In this document: one piece after another, positions 1-6,420 of the stretch
Layout: the number at the start of each line of letters is the position of its first letter
How positions within the stretch are numbered: the first letter of the stretch is position 1
Assembly (NCBI GenBank): GCA_029882955.1
Contig: JAOUJX010000173.1
Coordinates: forward strand, 1 to 8,260
Direction: 5' to 3'
DNA: 8,260 bases
DNA from: Gammaproteobacteria bacterium
GTDB taxonomy: Bacteria > Pseudomonadota > Gammaproteobacteria > GCA-001735895
Notes under the pieces: model-generated
Seen by the model: the letters and a program-made list of their open reading frames with translations, nothing else
Told to the model about the DNA's origin: nothing
Database searches by the model: none
Position numbers and translations under genes: made by a program

Positions 1-312
1 GTAATCGATCAAAATCTCATGGATGGCCTGCGCACCCTCCTCACTACCGATCAATCCAACCTTAATCGCCGCCACAGGCGTATCTTCGAGTACCGCACGA
101 GCACTCTGAATAATGATATCGTCATCTATAGGAATCAGACTGGAAACCTGTTGCGAGTCCTGCACGCTGAGGCAGGTGACAACCGTACTGGCATGGCAAC
201 CCTGGCTGACAATCGCCTCGATATCGGCAGTGACGCCGCTGGCACCGGTTGCATCGTGGAAATTGAAACTCAATACCGTTGGGTTGGGGGCTGAAATATC
301 GGCTGTGGACAT
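1..312 (-). CDS. thiD: Hydroxymethylpyrimidine/phosphomethylpyrimidine kinase, 5' part (cut by window edge)
   Basis: The minus strand is open from an ATG at 310-312 to the left edge (104 codons); the C-terminal part lies outside. The translation aligns with the N-terminal third of ThiD, the ribokinase-fold enzyme that phosphorylates HMP and HMP-phosphate in thiamine synthesis. Recognisable stretches are TADIEAIVSQGCHASTVVT (about residues 28-46), SVQDSQQVSS, and the VLEDTPVAAIKVGLIGS block before the first nucleotide-fold helices; all resemble Pseudomonas ThiD closely. The family loop, usually GxDPSGGAG, here reads FHDATGASG (18-26): the Asp is kept but Pro, Ser and one Gly are replaced. No other ATG, GTG or TTG lies in frame upstream before a stop, so the start is well constrained, though no Shine-Dalgarno is visible. 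It is divergent from ampG. The family is fairly sure; full activity cannot be judged without the C-terminal catalytic region. Confidence 0.82.
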   Translation of the reverse strand, partial: MSTADISAPNPTVLSFNFHDATGASGVTADIEAIVSQGCHASTVVTCLSVQDSQQVSSLIPIDDDIIIQSARAVLEDTPVAAIKVGLIGSEEGAQAIHEILIDY

Positions 313-339
313 TAAATTAGAGGGGATGAAAAGGCGCGG

Positions 340-345
340 AGTATA
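340..345 (-). promoter_or_regulatory. Candidate -10 element for the thiD-like gene
   Basis: The minus strand reads TATACT here, five of six matches to TATAAT. Transcription from it would give a leader of roughly 20 nt before the ATG at 312. No good -35 hexamer lies 16-18 bp upstream, so this is a weak call resting on position and the -10 alone. Confidence 0.3.
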
Positions 346-460
346 GCGGTAATTAGATGGATGCGGAATAACTCGGTGTGATATTTGCCTCTATTTTACT
401 GCCCGGTTCACCTTTCGGCCGGCTGAAGAACTACTTTTAGTATTTACCTGGTTATCTGTT

Positions 461-466
461 TACAAT
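461..466 (+). promoter_or_regulatory. Candidate -10 element for ampG
   Basis: TACAAT (five of six) lies 52 bp upstream of the ampG ATG. The -35 region is poor (TTAGTA at 437-442 with an 18-bp spacer). The rest of the 313-518 divergent spacer shows no other clear motif beyond a short GC-rich patch around 415-425. Confidence 0.28.
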
Positions 467-518
467 GCGACTGGGGAAAATGCAGTCCGCTTCACACTAA
501 AATATCCGAGCAGCCTTG

Positions 519-1889
519 ATGGAAATATATAAAAAACAAACTTTTTCAGAATCATTTTCGGTTTATCTGGATAAAAGGATGAGCAAGATTCTCCTACTCG
601 GAATTATAAGCGGATTTCCCTGGGTGCTCATCGGGAGCAGCCTTAGCCTCTGGTTGAAAGAAGATGGGCTTAGCAGGAGCACTATCGGCTGGGCAGGATT
701 AATATTTGGCGTTTACGCATTTAATTATCTCTGGGCGCCCCTGGTTGACCGGATTCGTATTCCATGGCTGACAGACAGAATCGGTCATCGTCGCGGCTGG
801 ATCGTAACCATGCAGACTGTCATTTTAATCAGTCTGGTCAGCTGGAGCATGGTAGCCCCCACAGTAAACCTGGCCATCGTAATTACCATAGGTTTAATCA
901 TTGCGATCGCATCAGCAACTCAGGACATTACTGTAGACGCATTGAGGATCGAACAAATCGGAAAACATGAAGGAAGGTCTATGCAGGCCGGTGCCGCCAT
1001 GGCTGTGGTTGGCTGGTGGACGGGATATAAGCTAGGCGGCGTAATTGCCCTCAATTGCGCAGAGTATTTTCAACGAATCGGTTTCGAAAATTACTGGCAG
1101 GTTACTTTTCTGGTGCTCGGAATCGTTATCATAGCCTGCAACATCGGCCTGATGTTTGTCCATGAACCCCTGTCGACAGAAAGACAGGAATCTCAAAAAA
1201 GAACCGATCAGATGATAGCGGAGAAATTAGGCTCCTCAGGCACTCTGGCAAGATCGGCTGCATGGGTAAGCGGGACGGTTGCCGGACCGGTAGTCAGCTT
1301 CTTTAGACTGAATGGCTTTAAAATCGCCCTGGGTATACTGGCTTTTGTATTTCTCTTCAAAATTGGAGAGGCTTTTCTCGGACGAATGTCGATAATTTTT
1401 TATAAAGAGATAGGCTTTTCGAAATCTGACATCGCTCTTTATTCCAAAGGTCTGGGATGGGTCACAACAGTTGTATTTACCTTGCTAGGTGGGTTATTCG
1501 CCATCCGCTCAGGCGTGATAAAAGCCATGTTTATTTCTGGGATTCTGATGGCATCAACAAACCTTTTGTTTTCTGTACTGGCCTGGTCAGGAAAATCTGA
1601 ATGGCTTTTTGCAGTTGCGGTGATTTTTGATGATATGACCGCTGCATTTGCAACGGTTGCCTTTGTTGCGTTTATCTCCCTGCTAGTAGATAGGACCTAT
1701 ACTGCGACGCAATACGCATTGCTTGCATCGATAGGAACTGCTGGTAGAACCATGTTAGCCGCTTCATCTGGCGCGCTGGTTGACTGGCTGAATGGCGATT
1801 GGGGAATGTTTTTTGTATTCACAGCCGTAATGGTAATCCCTTCTTTGATCGTCCTCTGGTTTATGCGTAACAAACTCAATTTGCAGTGA
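519..1889 (+). CDS. ampG: AmpG family muropeptide MFS transporter
   Basis: This is an inner-membrane permease of the major facilitator superfamily, 456 residues with many hydrophobic segments. AmpG imports GlcNAc-anhydroMurNAc peptides released from peptidoglycan, feeding cell-wall recycling and, in some species, AmpR-controlled beta-lactamase induction. Family signatures seen: WAPLVDR (72-78) followed by RRGW (91-94) in the first cytoplasmic loop; SATQDITVDA (132-141); KIGEAF (281-286) opening the second half; FDDM (370-373); and ATQYALL (396-402). Each has a direct counterpart in E. coli AmpG. A hydrophilic central loop of about 50 residues (216-265) separates the two six-helix halves. I chose the ATG at 519; a TTG directly before it (516) would add one residue. 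The Shine-Dalgarno is weak (GAG at 508-510). No ampD, ampR or beta-lactamase gene is visible here, so a resistance role is not implied. It converges on the exonuclease gene with 19 bp between stops. Confidence 0.9.
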   Translation: MEIYKKQTFSESFSVYLDKRMSKILLLGIISGFPWVLIGSSLSLWLKEDGLSRSTIGWAGLIFGVYAFNYLWAPLVDRIRIPWLTDRIGHRRGWIVTMQTVILISLVSWSMVAPTVNLAIVITIGLIIAIASATQDITVDALRIEQIGKHEGRSMQAGAAMAVVGWWTGYKLGGVIALNCAEYFQRIGFENYWQVTFLVLGIVIIACNIGLMFVHEPLSTERQESQKRTDQMIAEKLGSSGTLARSAAWVSGTVAGPVVSFFRLNGFKIALGILAFVFLFKIGEAFLGRMSIIFYKEIGFSKSDIALYSKGLGWVTTVVFTLLGGLFAIRSGVIKAMFISGILMASTNLLFSVLAWSGKSEWLFAVAVIFDDMTAAFATVAFVAFISLLVDRTYTATQYALLASIGTAGRTMLAASSGALVDWLNGDWGMFFVFTAVMVIPSLIVLWFMRNKLNLQ

Positions 1890-1908
1890 AATCTTACATT
1901 TAGATAAG

Positions 1909-2691
1909 TTAGCGAACCTCCGGCTCAAAATCATAATCCAGAATTAACGGCGCATGATCGGAAAATCGCTCGTCCTTATAAATACTGGCACTCTGGACGG
2001 CTTTTCTCAAACCCGGGGTGACGATATGATAGTCGATACGCCAACCGACATTCTTGTCCCAGGACTGCCCGCGATTAGACCACCAGGTGTACTGTTCTTC
2101 GCGTTGGTCGACTTCGCGAAACGCATCGACAAAACCTAAACGATCAAATAACTCACTTAGCCAGGCGCGCTCTTCGGGTAGAAACCCGGAGTTCTTCTGG
2201 TTCGAGCGCCAGTTTTTCAGATCTATATTCTGATGCGCGATATTCCAGTCGCCACAAATGATGAATTCCCGGTGCTTGCGTCTAAGCGATTGCAGGTGAA
2301 GCATGAAGCTATCCATGAAACGCCATTTCGATTCCTGACGGTGATCGCCCGAGGAACCCGAGGGCGCGTAAAGCGATATCACCGAGAGGTTTTTATAACG
2401 GTATTCGAGATAGCGGCCTTCGTTATCAAACTCCGACTCGCCGAAGCCGCGGATAATTTGCTGTGGCTGATGTAAGCTATAGATTGCGGTACCGCTATAG
2501 CCTTTTTTCTGCGCATCGAAGTAACTGCTGATATAGTTTTCGGGATGAAACATCGGGTCTTCAAGCTGATCGACCTGCGCCTTGGTTTCCTGGATACAGA
2601 CAAAATCAGCTTTCTGCTTTTCTAGCCAGGGGAAAAAACCCTTGCGCGACGCTGCTCGTATGCCATTTGTGTTAACCGATATTACGCGCAT
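1909..2691 (-). CDS. xth: Exonuclease III-family AP endonuclease (at the position of Pseudomonas crc)
   Basis: The 260-residue protein belongs to the ExoIII/AP-endonuclease (EEP) superfamily, Mg-dependent enzymes that cut DNA at abasic sites and degrade duplex DNA 3' to 5' in base excision repair. The catalytic set is complete: N7/N9 in VNTNG, E35 in IQETKA, Y108 in LYAPSG, D148 and N150 in GDWNIAH, D220 in GWRIDYH, and D245-H246 in FSDHAP. The length fits the family. Its place beside and divergent from pyrE matches crc, the Pseudomonas ExoIII-like regulator of catabolite repression. Shared stretches such as RRKxREFI, LPEERAWL and GWRIDYHIVTPGLR also resemble Crc. However, Crc has lost several catalytic residues (for example GDxN, and ETK to DTR), whereas here all remain. 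I infer an active nuclease rather than a Crc-like regulator. Start ATG is at 2689-2691, with only a weak GGTGA upstream. Confidence 0.88.
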   Translation of the reverse strand: MRVISVNTNGIRAASRKGFFPWLEKQKADFVCIQETKAQVDQLEDPMFHPENYISSYFDAQKKGYSGTAIYSLHQPQQIIRGFGESEFDNEGRYLEYRYKNLSVISLYAPSGSSGDHRQESKWRFMDSFMLHLQSLRRKHREFIICGDWNIAHQNIDLKNWRSNQKNSGFLPEERAWLSELFDRLGFVDAFREVDQREEQYTWWSNRGQSWDKNVGWRIDYHIVTPGLRKAVQSASIYKDERFSDHAPLILDYDFEPEVR

Positions 2692-2727
2692 TCAAGCTTC
2701 ACCACTTTCATTCAACAAAACAGGCGC

Positions 2728-2733
2728 TATGAT
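2728..2733 (+). promoter_or_regulatory. Candidate -10 element for pyrE
   Basis: TATGAT (five of six) lies in the 71-bp divergent spacer between the exonuclease gene and pyrE. CTTTCA at 2705-2710, 17 bp upstream, is a poor -35 (three of six). The resulting leader would be only about 25 nt, too short for the attenuator known upstream of E. coli pyrE, so pyrimidine control, if any, would have to work differently. Confidence 0.35.
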
Positions 2734-2762
2734 ACATCAGTTAATTTTAATACGGGCGAACT

Positions 2763-3401
2763 ATGCAAGACTTTCAATCGCAATTTCTCGACTACTGCCT
2801 GAAACGCGGCGCACTAAAGTTCGGCGAATTCACGCTTAAATCCGGGCGCATCAGTCCTTATTTCTTCAACGCGGGAATTTTCAATACTGGAGCCGACTTA
2901 TTCGCTCTGTCCAAATTTTACGCCGAGGCCATTGTTTATTCAGGCATTGAAACCGACTTGATTTTCGGCCCGGCCTACAAAGGCATACCCCTGGCCGCAA
3001 TCACCGCCTGCGCACTGTTTGAGCATCATCAACTCGACGTTCCCTATGCCTTCGACCGTAAGGAAGCCAAGGACCATGGTGAAGGGGGGATCACAGTCGG
3101 TGCCGCTATTGAAGGCCGGGTAATGATTATCGACGACGTCATCACCGCAGGCACCGCGATTCGGCAATCGATGCAATTAATCGAATCGCTCGGTGCGAAA
3201 GTCACTGCGGTTACCATCGCCCTGGATCGCCAGGAAAAGGGCCAGGGGGAACTTTCTGCGATACAGGAACTCGAATCTCTCGGTGTACAGGTCATTCCGA
3301 TTATTTGCCTTGCCGATATTCTGCAGTATCTGGAAAATAACAATCAGAGCGAAGATGCTGACCGGGTCAAGGCATACCGACAGCAATACGGAATTGACTA
3401 A
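2763..3401 (+). CDS. pyrE: Orotate phosphoribosyltransferase
   Basis: PyrE joins orotate to PRPP to give orotidine 5'-phosphate and pyrophosphate, the fifth step of de novo pyrimidine synthesis, in the cytoplasm. At 212 residues it has the normal length. Key residues fall at the same numbers as in the Salmonella/E. coli enzyme: K26 in FTLKSGR, K73 in GPAYKGIPL, the flexible catalytic loop DRKEAKDHGEGG (98-109, with R99, K100, K103, H105), and the PRPP-binding motif VMIIDDVITAGTA (120-132, with D124 and D125). The start ATG at 2763 aligns with family N termini; a modest GGGCGA precedes it. It is divergent from the exonuclease gene and followed by a 221-bp spacer. The rph gene that often sits next to pyrE in enterics and pseudomonads is absent. 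Confidence 0.97.
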   Translation: MQDFQSQFLDYCLKRGALKFGEFTLKSGRISPYFFNAGIFNTGADLFALSKFYAEAIVYSGIETDLIFGPAYKGIPLAAITACALFEHHQLDVPYAFDRKEAKDHGEGGITVGAAIEGRVMIIDDVITAGTAIRQSMQLIESLGAKVTAVTIALDRQEKGQGELSAIQELESLGVQVIPIICLADILQYLENNNQSEDADRVKAYRQQYGID

Positions 3402-3428
3402 GCATGCTCAACTTTAGCCGGAGGGAGG

Positions 3429-3476
3429 ATGATTCGAGTGAACAACGAGGTTCACCAGCATACGGTGCACTATTAA
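3429..3476 (+). CDS. Possible 15-codon mini-ORF after pyrE with a strong Shine-Dalgarno
   Basis: An ATG at 3429 opens 15 sense codons (MIRVNNEVHQHTVHY) before TAA at 3474-3476. It begins 27 bp after the pyrE stop and is preceded by the purine run GGAGGGAGG (3420-3428), of which GGAGG at 3420-3424 has a plausible 4-nt spacing. This is the best ribosome-binding sequence in the window, better than those of most annotated genes here. The peptide has no recognisable family and the frame is short enough to occur by chance. The frame also contains a 6-bp inverted repeat (GTGAAC/GTTCAC, 3438-3455). Confidence 0.2.
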   Translation: MIRVNNEVHQHTVHY

Positions 3477-3520
3477 CGCCGTTACTCGTAAAATCGGCAC
3501 ACTTCGTCAGAAGCTAACAT

Positions 3521-3526
3521 TATAAT
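3521..3526 (+). promoter_or_regulatory. Candidate -10 element for the DUF4124 gene
   Basis: An exact TATAAT lies 97 bp upstream of the DUF4124 start codon. The -35 region 16-18 bp upstream is unlike TTGACA. Further -10-like hexamers (TATGAT at 3551-3556, CATAAT at 3562-3567) lie closer to the gene, so the actual start point is uncertain. Confidence 0.3.
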
Positions 3527-3622
3527 CAGGATAAAAGAGCGAAAATCTACTATGATCGACTCATAATGCACGCCAATTATAGAGATCCTGGCTGTTCATA
3601 ATTTAATTATTAATTTCGTGTA

Positions 3623-4282
3623 ATGAATAAGAAACTTCAAAAAATTAAGAAAGGAATACTACAACTACTGGTGACTGCCGCTCTTTGTACGCCCTCCCTG
3701 TCGTATTCTGCCACCAAATTATACAAATGGATCGATGAAAACGGTGAAGTTCGTTATAGCGACCAACTACCAACCCAGGACGTACGCAAGAAACACCAGA
3801 TGTTAAACGAGCATGGTGTCGTCGTGGACACAAAAGATACCCCTAAAACAAAAGAAGAACGACTGGCTGAAGAACGTGAAAAAAAATTATTACAGGCCAA
3901 ACTCGAGGAAGAAAAAAGACAAAAAGCGCAACAGGATAAAATAGACCGGGTATTGCTGCTGACTTTCAGTTCGGAAGATGAAATGAAAGATGTGCGCGAC
4001 AATCGAATCGAAGTCATCGATTCGGTAATTCGTCTCATCAAAAAAAGCATGCTCAAGACCGAAGAGCAGATCATCATTTTAGAAGATCAGGCCGACCTGA
4101 AATACGTATCCAAAGGCCAGGAAATTCCGGGGGGACTGGCACAACAAATCGAGCATTTTAACCGAAAAGCCGCCAATAGATCGGAACAATTACGACTCAA
4201 GGAGGAGGAAAAACGCAGGATTAATCTCCAGTTTGACTCTGATCTGAAACGTTATCGCTTTCTCAAGGAACAGGAACAATAA
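3623..4282 (+). CDS. Secreted DUF4124 domain protein with coiled-coil C-terminal region
   Basis: The 219-residue protein starts with a basic N terminus, a hydrophobic stretch (about 11-24) and a likely signal peptidase I site after SYSA (residue 30), so it is probably periplasmic. Residues 32-50 (LYKWIDENGEVRYSDQLP) are a typical DUF4124 domain, a short beta-rich module of unknown function common in proteobacterial exported proteins. Residues 75-110 and 183-219 are very rich in Glu, Lys, Arg and Gln and look helical or coiled-coil. Between them, LLLTFSSEDEM followed by a spaced helix and KGQEIPGGLAQQI resembles a C-terminal arrangement I recall from other DUF4124 proteins of gammaproteobacteria. 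No catalytic motif is visible and I assign no function. The ATG at 3623 has no clear Shine-Dalgarno but fits the signal peptide. Its stop lies 3 bp from that of convergent argB. Confidence 0.85.
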   Translation: MNKKLQKIKKGILQLLVTAALCTPSLSYSATKLYKWIDENGEVRYSDQLPTQDVRKKHQMLNEHGVVVDTKDTPKTKEERLAEEREKKLLQAKLEEEKRQKAQQDKIDRVLLLTFSSEDEMKDVRDNRIEVIDSVIRLIKKSMLKTEEQIIILEDQADLKYVSKGQEIPGGLAQQIEHFNRKAANRSEQLRLKEEEKRRINLQFDSDLKRYRFLKEQEQ

Positions 4283-4285
4283 GCT

Positions 4286-5152
4286 TCAGGACTTGATTAA
4301 GGTTCCAACCCCGCTGTCGGTCAACAGTTCCAGTAATACCGAATGGCGCACCCTGCCATCTATTATATGACTGGTTTTAACACCGGATTTTACCGCCTCC
4401 AGTGCACAGCTAACCTTCGGCAACATACCACCATGGATAATCCCCTGCTGAATTAAATTGTCGGTTTCCTGCGCTTCGAGGCCCGTCAATAATTTTCCAT
4501 CCGGGTCGAGCACACCGGGCGTATTGGTCAGCAACAGCAGTTTTTGCGCGCCTAATACAGAGGCCAGCTTACCGGCGACCAGGTCGGCATTGATATTATA
4601 TGATGTGCCATCGGCACCCACTCCAATCGGCGCAATAACCGGTATAAAATCATCGTCGTCGAGCATTTTAACCACGGCAGGGTCGATGCTTTCGACCTCA
4701 CCCACCTGGCCCAGGTCATGGCCCCGATCGTCCGGTCCTAATTTCATCTTTCGGGCACTAATCATGCCGCCATCCTTTCCGGTGAGGCCTACAGCTCTGC
4801 CACCATGACTGTTTATCAACGAAACAATCTGTTTGTTGACCAACCCGCCGAGTACCATTTCAACCACGTCCATTGTTTCGTTATCGGTCACCCGCATACC
4901 TTCGATGAAGCGACTCTCCTTGCCTATCTGTTCGAGTAGCTTACCAATTTGCGGCCCACCTCCGTGCACAATTACCGGATTTACGCCAACCTGTTTCAGC
5001 AACACAATATCCTGTGCGAAACTGCTTTTTAAATCTTCATCCACCATGGCGTTGCCGCCGAATTTAATTACCACTGTTTTGCGGTCGAGCGCCTGTATAT
5101 AGGGAAGCGCCTCGATCAGGATTTCAGCTACACTGCTTTTTTTAACGGTCAT
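4286..5152 (-). CDS. argB: Acetylglutamate kinase
   Basis: ArgB phosphorylates N-acetyl-L-glutamate with ATP, the second step of arginine synthesis, in the cytoplasm. The 288-residue protein has the amino acid kinase fold motifs in order: VVIKFGGNAM (27-36, K30), IVHGGGPQIG (61-70), R87 in GMRVTD, IAPIGVG (173-179), YNINADLVAGK (185-195, N186 and D190), LLLTNTPGV (206-214), and GGMLPKVSCA (241-250, K246). It keeps the helical N-terminal segment before the first strand (VAEILIEALPYI, 8-19) that is characteristic of hexameric, arginine-inhibited enzymes such as that of Pseudomonas. Feedback inhibition is therefore likely but inferred. The gene begins 21 bp after coaBC ends, on the same strand, suggesting co-transcription; its own Shine-Dalgarno is poor. 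Confidence 0.96.
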   Translation of the reverse strand: MTVKKSSVAEILIEALPYIQALDRKTVVIKFGGNAMVDEDLKSSFAQDIVLLKQVGVNPVIVHGGGPQIGKLLEQIGKESRFIEGMRVTDNETMDVVEMVLGGLVNKQIVSLINSHGGRAVGLTGKDGGMISARKMKLGPDDRGHDLGQVGEVESIDPAVVKMLDDDDFIPVIAPIGVGADGTSYNINADLVAGKLASVLGAQKLLLLTNTPGVLDPDGKLLTGLEAQETDNLIQQGIIHGGMLPKVSCALEAVKSGVKTSHIIDGRVRHSVLLELLTDSGVGTLIKS

Positions 5153-5173
5153 AATTGTTAGTCTGGTTTTAAA

Positions 5174-6376
5174 TTAATTAATTTCTGCGTATCGATCCGC
5201 CAGAATGTCGATCAACTGTCGGGCTATTTCTGGTTTGCCCGCCAATGGTAAAAGCTGCTTACCTCCGGCCCAGAGCAGTAGAATTTCGTTACTGTCTGTT
5301 CCAAAACCGGTTTCTGAATTGCCAACCCGATTGGCCGCAATCATATCGAGTTTCTTACGGCTTAGCTTATCGGCTGCGTATTGCTCGAGATTTTCAGTTT
5401 CAGCGGCAAATCCGAGCGTAAACGGTGGCTCATCAACGCCTGTGACGGCACTGACAATGTCAGGATTAGGCGTCAGCGACAATACCATTTGATCAGAAGT
5501 CTTTTTGATCTTTTGCTGGCTTTGTTGTGCCACTCGATAATCAGCAACAGCGGCACAGGCGATGAAAATATCAGATACATCAACATAGCCCATTACGGCA
5601 TCGAACATTTCCACTGCACTTTCGACCGAAATACGTTGGACCCCGGGGGGCGCAGCAAGATTAACCGGTCCACTGACCAGCGTCACGTCGGCTCCTGCCT
5701 GCCTGGCTGCCTGCGCCAGTGCGTAGCCCATTTTTCCCGAACTATGGTTACTGATATAACGAACCGGATCGATTGATTCCCGCGTCGGTCCGGCGGTAAT
5801 CAACACACGCTTACCGGTTAATTTACCAGGTTGAAAGTGTATATTAATCAATCGAAGAACAGCCTCAGCTTCCAGCATTCGCCCCAGACCGACATCACCG
5901 CACGCCTGCTCTCCGGCATTCGGCCCCCAGATCAGCGTTCCTCGCTCCGCGAGCACCTTCAGATTTTCCTGAGTGGCCAAGTTCGCATACATTTGTTGAT
6001 TCATCGCGGGCGCAATTGCAATCGATTTTTTCTCCGCCAGACAAAGAGTCAGCAACAGGTTATCGCCATAACCCTGGCGCATTTTTGCGATAAAGTCGGC
6101 GGAAGCCGGTGCCACGACCATCAAATCAGCCCACCGCGCCAGTTCGATGTGATCCATCGCCGATTCGGCTTCACCATCAAAGATATCGGTATAAACCCGA
6201 TGACCACTCAGCGCCTGAAAGGTCAACGGTTGTACAAACTCGCACGCTGCGGGAGTCATTACTACGCGCACCTCTGCACCAGCTTTGATCAGAAGACGTA
6301 GTAATTCCGCCGCCTTGTAAGCAGCAATGCCACCGGTGACACCGAGAACGATTTTTTTCTTGAGTGTTATTTGCAT
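5174..6376 (-). CDS. coaBC: Bifunctional phosphopantothenoylcysteine decarboxylase / phosphopantothenate-cysteine ligase
   Basis: CoaBC (Dfp) carries out two consecutive steps of coenzyme A synthesis: CTP-dependent joining of cysteine to 4'-phosphopantothenate, then FMN-dependent decarboxylation. The N-terminal CoaC flavoprotein domain (about 1-180) shows VTGGIAAYK (13-21), the catalytic His in MDHIELARWAD (H76), PAMN (123-126) and ACGDVGLGRM (158-167, C159). The CoaB domain (188-400) shows the dimer/nucleotide motif ITAGPTRESIDPVRYISNHS (193-212, N210), AAVADY (275-280), and K289 in QQKIKK; these numbers nearly coincide with E. coli. The frame stays open for 33 codons further upstream to 6475, but those residues have no family similarity and overlap radC. 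I therefore place the start at the ATG 6374-6376 with AGAG just before it, giving 400 residues. It heads a probable coaBC-argB transcript. Confidence 0.96.
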   Translation of the reverse strand: MQITLKKKIVLGVTGGIAAYKAAELLRLLIKAGAEVRVVMTPAACEFVQPLTFQALSGHRVYTDIFDGEAESAMDHIELARWADLMVVAPASADFIAKMRQGYGDNLLLTLCLAEKKSIAIAPAMNQQMYANLATQENLKVLAERGTLIWGPNAGEQACGDVGLGRMLEAEAVLRLINIHFQPGKLTGKRVLITAGPTRESIDPVRYISNHSSGKMGYALAQAARQAGADVTLVSGPVNLAAPPGVQRISVESAVEMFDAVMGYVDVSDIFIACAAVADYRVAQQSQQKIKKTSDQMVLSLTPNPDIVSAVTGVDEPPFTLGFAAETENLEQYAADKLSRKKLDMIAANRVGNSETGFGTDSNEILLLWAGGKQLLPLAGKPEIARQLIDILADRYAEIN

Positions 6377-6383
6377 ATGCTCT

Positions 6384-6411
6384 ATTTTAACTAACAAGGA
6401 CACTACGTAAA
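6384..6411 (-). promoter_or_regulatory. coaBC: Candidate coaBC promoter (-35 6406-6411, -10 6384-6389)
   Basis: On the minus strand TTTACG (four of six to TTGACA) and TAAAAT (five of six to TATAAT) are separated by 16 bp within the 44-bp divergent spacer. A start point about 7 nt below the -10 would fall at or next to the coaBC ATG, implying a leaderless or nearly leaderless message. The -35 overlaps the radC Shine-Dalgarno. Confidence 0.35.
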
Positions 6412-6414
6412 GGA
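6410..6414 (+). promoter_or_regulatory. radC: radC ribosome binding site
   Basis: AAGGA lies 6 nt before the ATG at 6421 and supports that start, which also matches the usual N terminus of the RadC family. Confidence 0.6.
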
Positions 6415-6420
6415 TTACCC

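Larger units (their letters stand above)
3402..3622. other. Spacer between pyrE and the DUF4124 gene
   Basis: This 221-bp stretch has no substantial gene. It contains the mini-ORF, two small inverted repeats (GTGAAC-6 nt-GTTCAC at 3438-3455, and GCCGTTAC/GTAA-AAT-CGGC at 3478-3498), several -10-like hexamers, and a very AT-rich block just before the DUF4124 start (3598-3616). Neither hairpin is followed by a T run, so I do not call a terminator for pyrE. Confidence 0.5.

Noticed and set aside
19..294. An open frame on the plus strand through the left end.
   Set aside because: It lies opposite the ThiD-like coding frame, whose protein similarity is clear; the plus-strand product resembles nothing.
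2692..2762. A UTP-sensing attenuator for pyrE like that of E. coli.
   Set aside because: The divergent spacer is 71 bp with no terminator hairpin, T run or upstream leader frame on the same strand.
3478..3498. Hairpin GCCGTTAC-TC-GTAA-AAT-CGGC considered as a pyrE terminator.
   Set aside because: It has a 3-nt bulge, an overly tight loop and no following T run.
3495..3508. CGGCACACTTCGTC considered as a sigma-54 -24/-12 promoter.
   Set aside because: The -12 part lacks the TTGC core, and only GGCAC of the -24 element matches.
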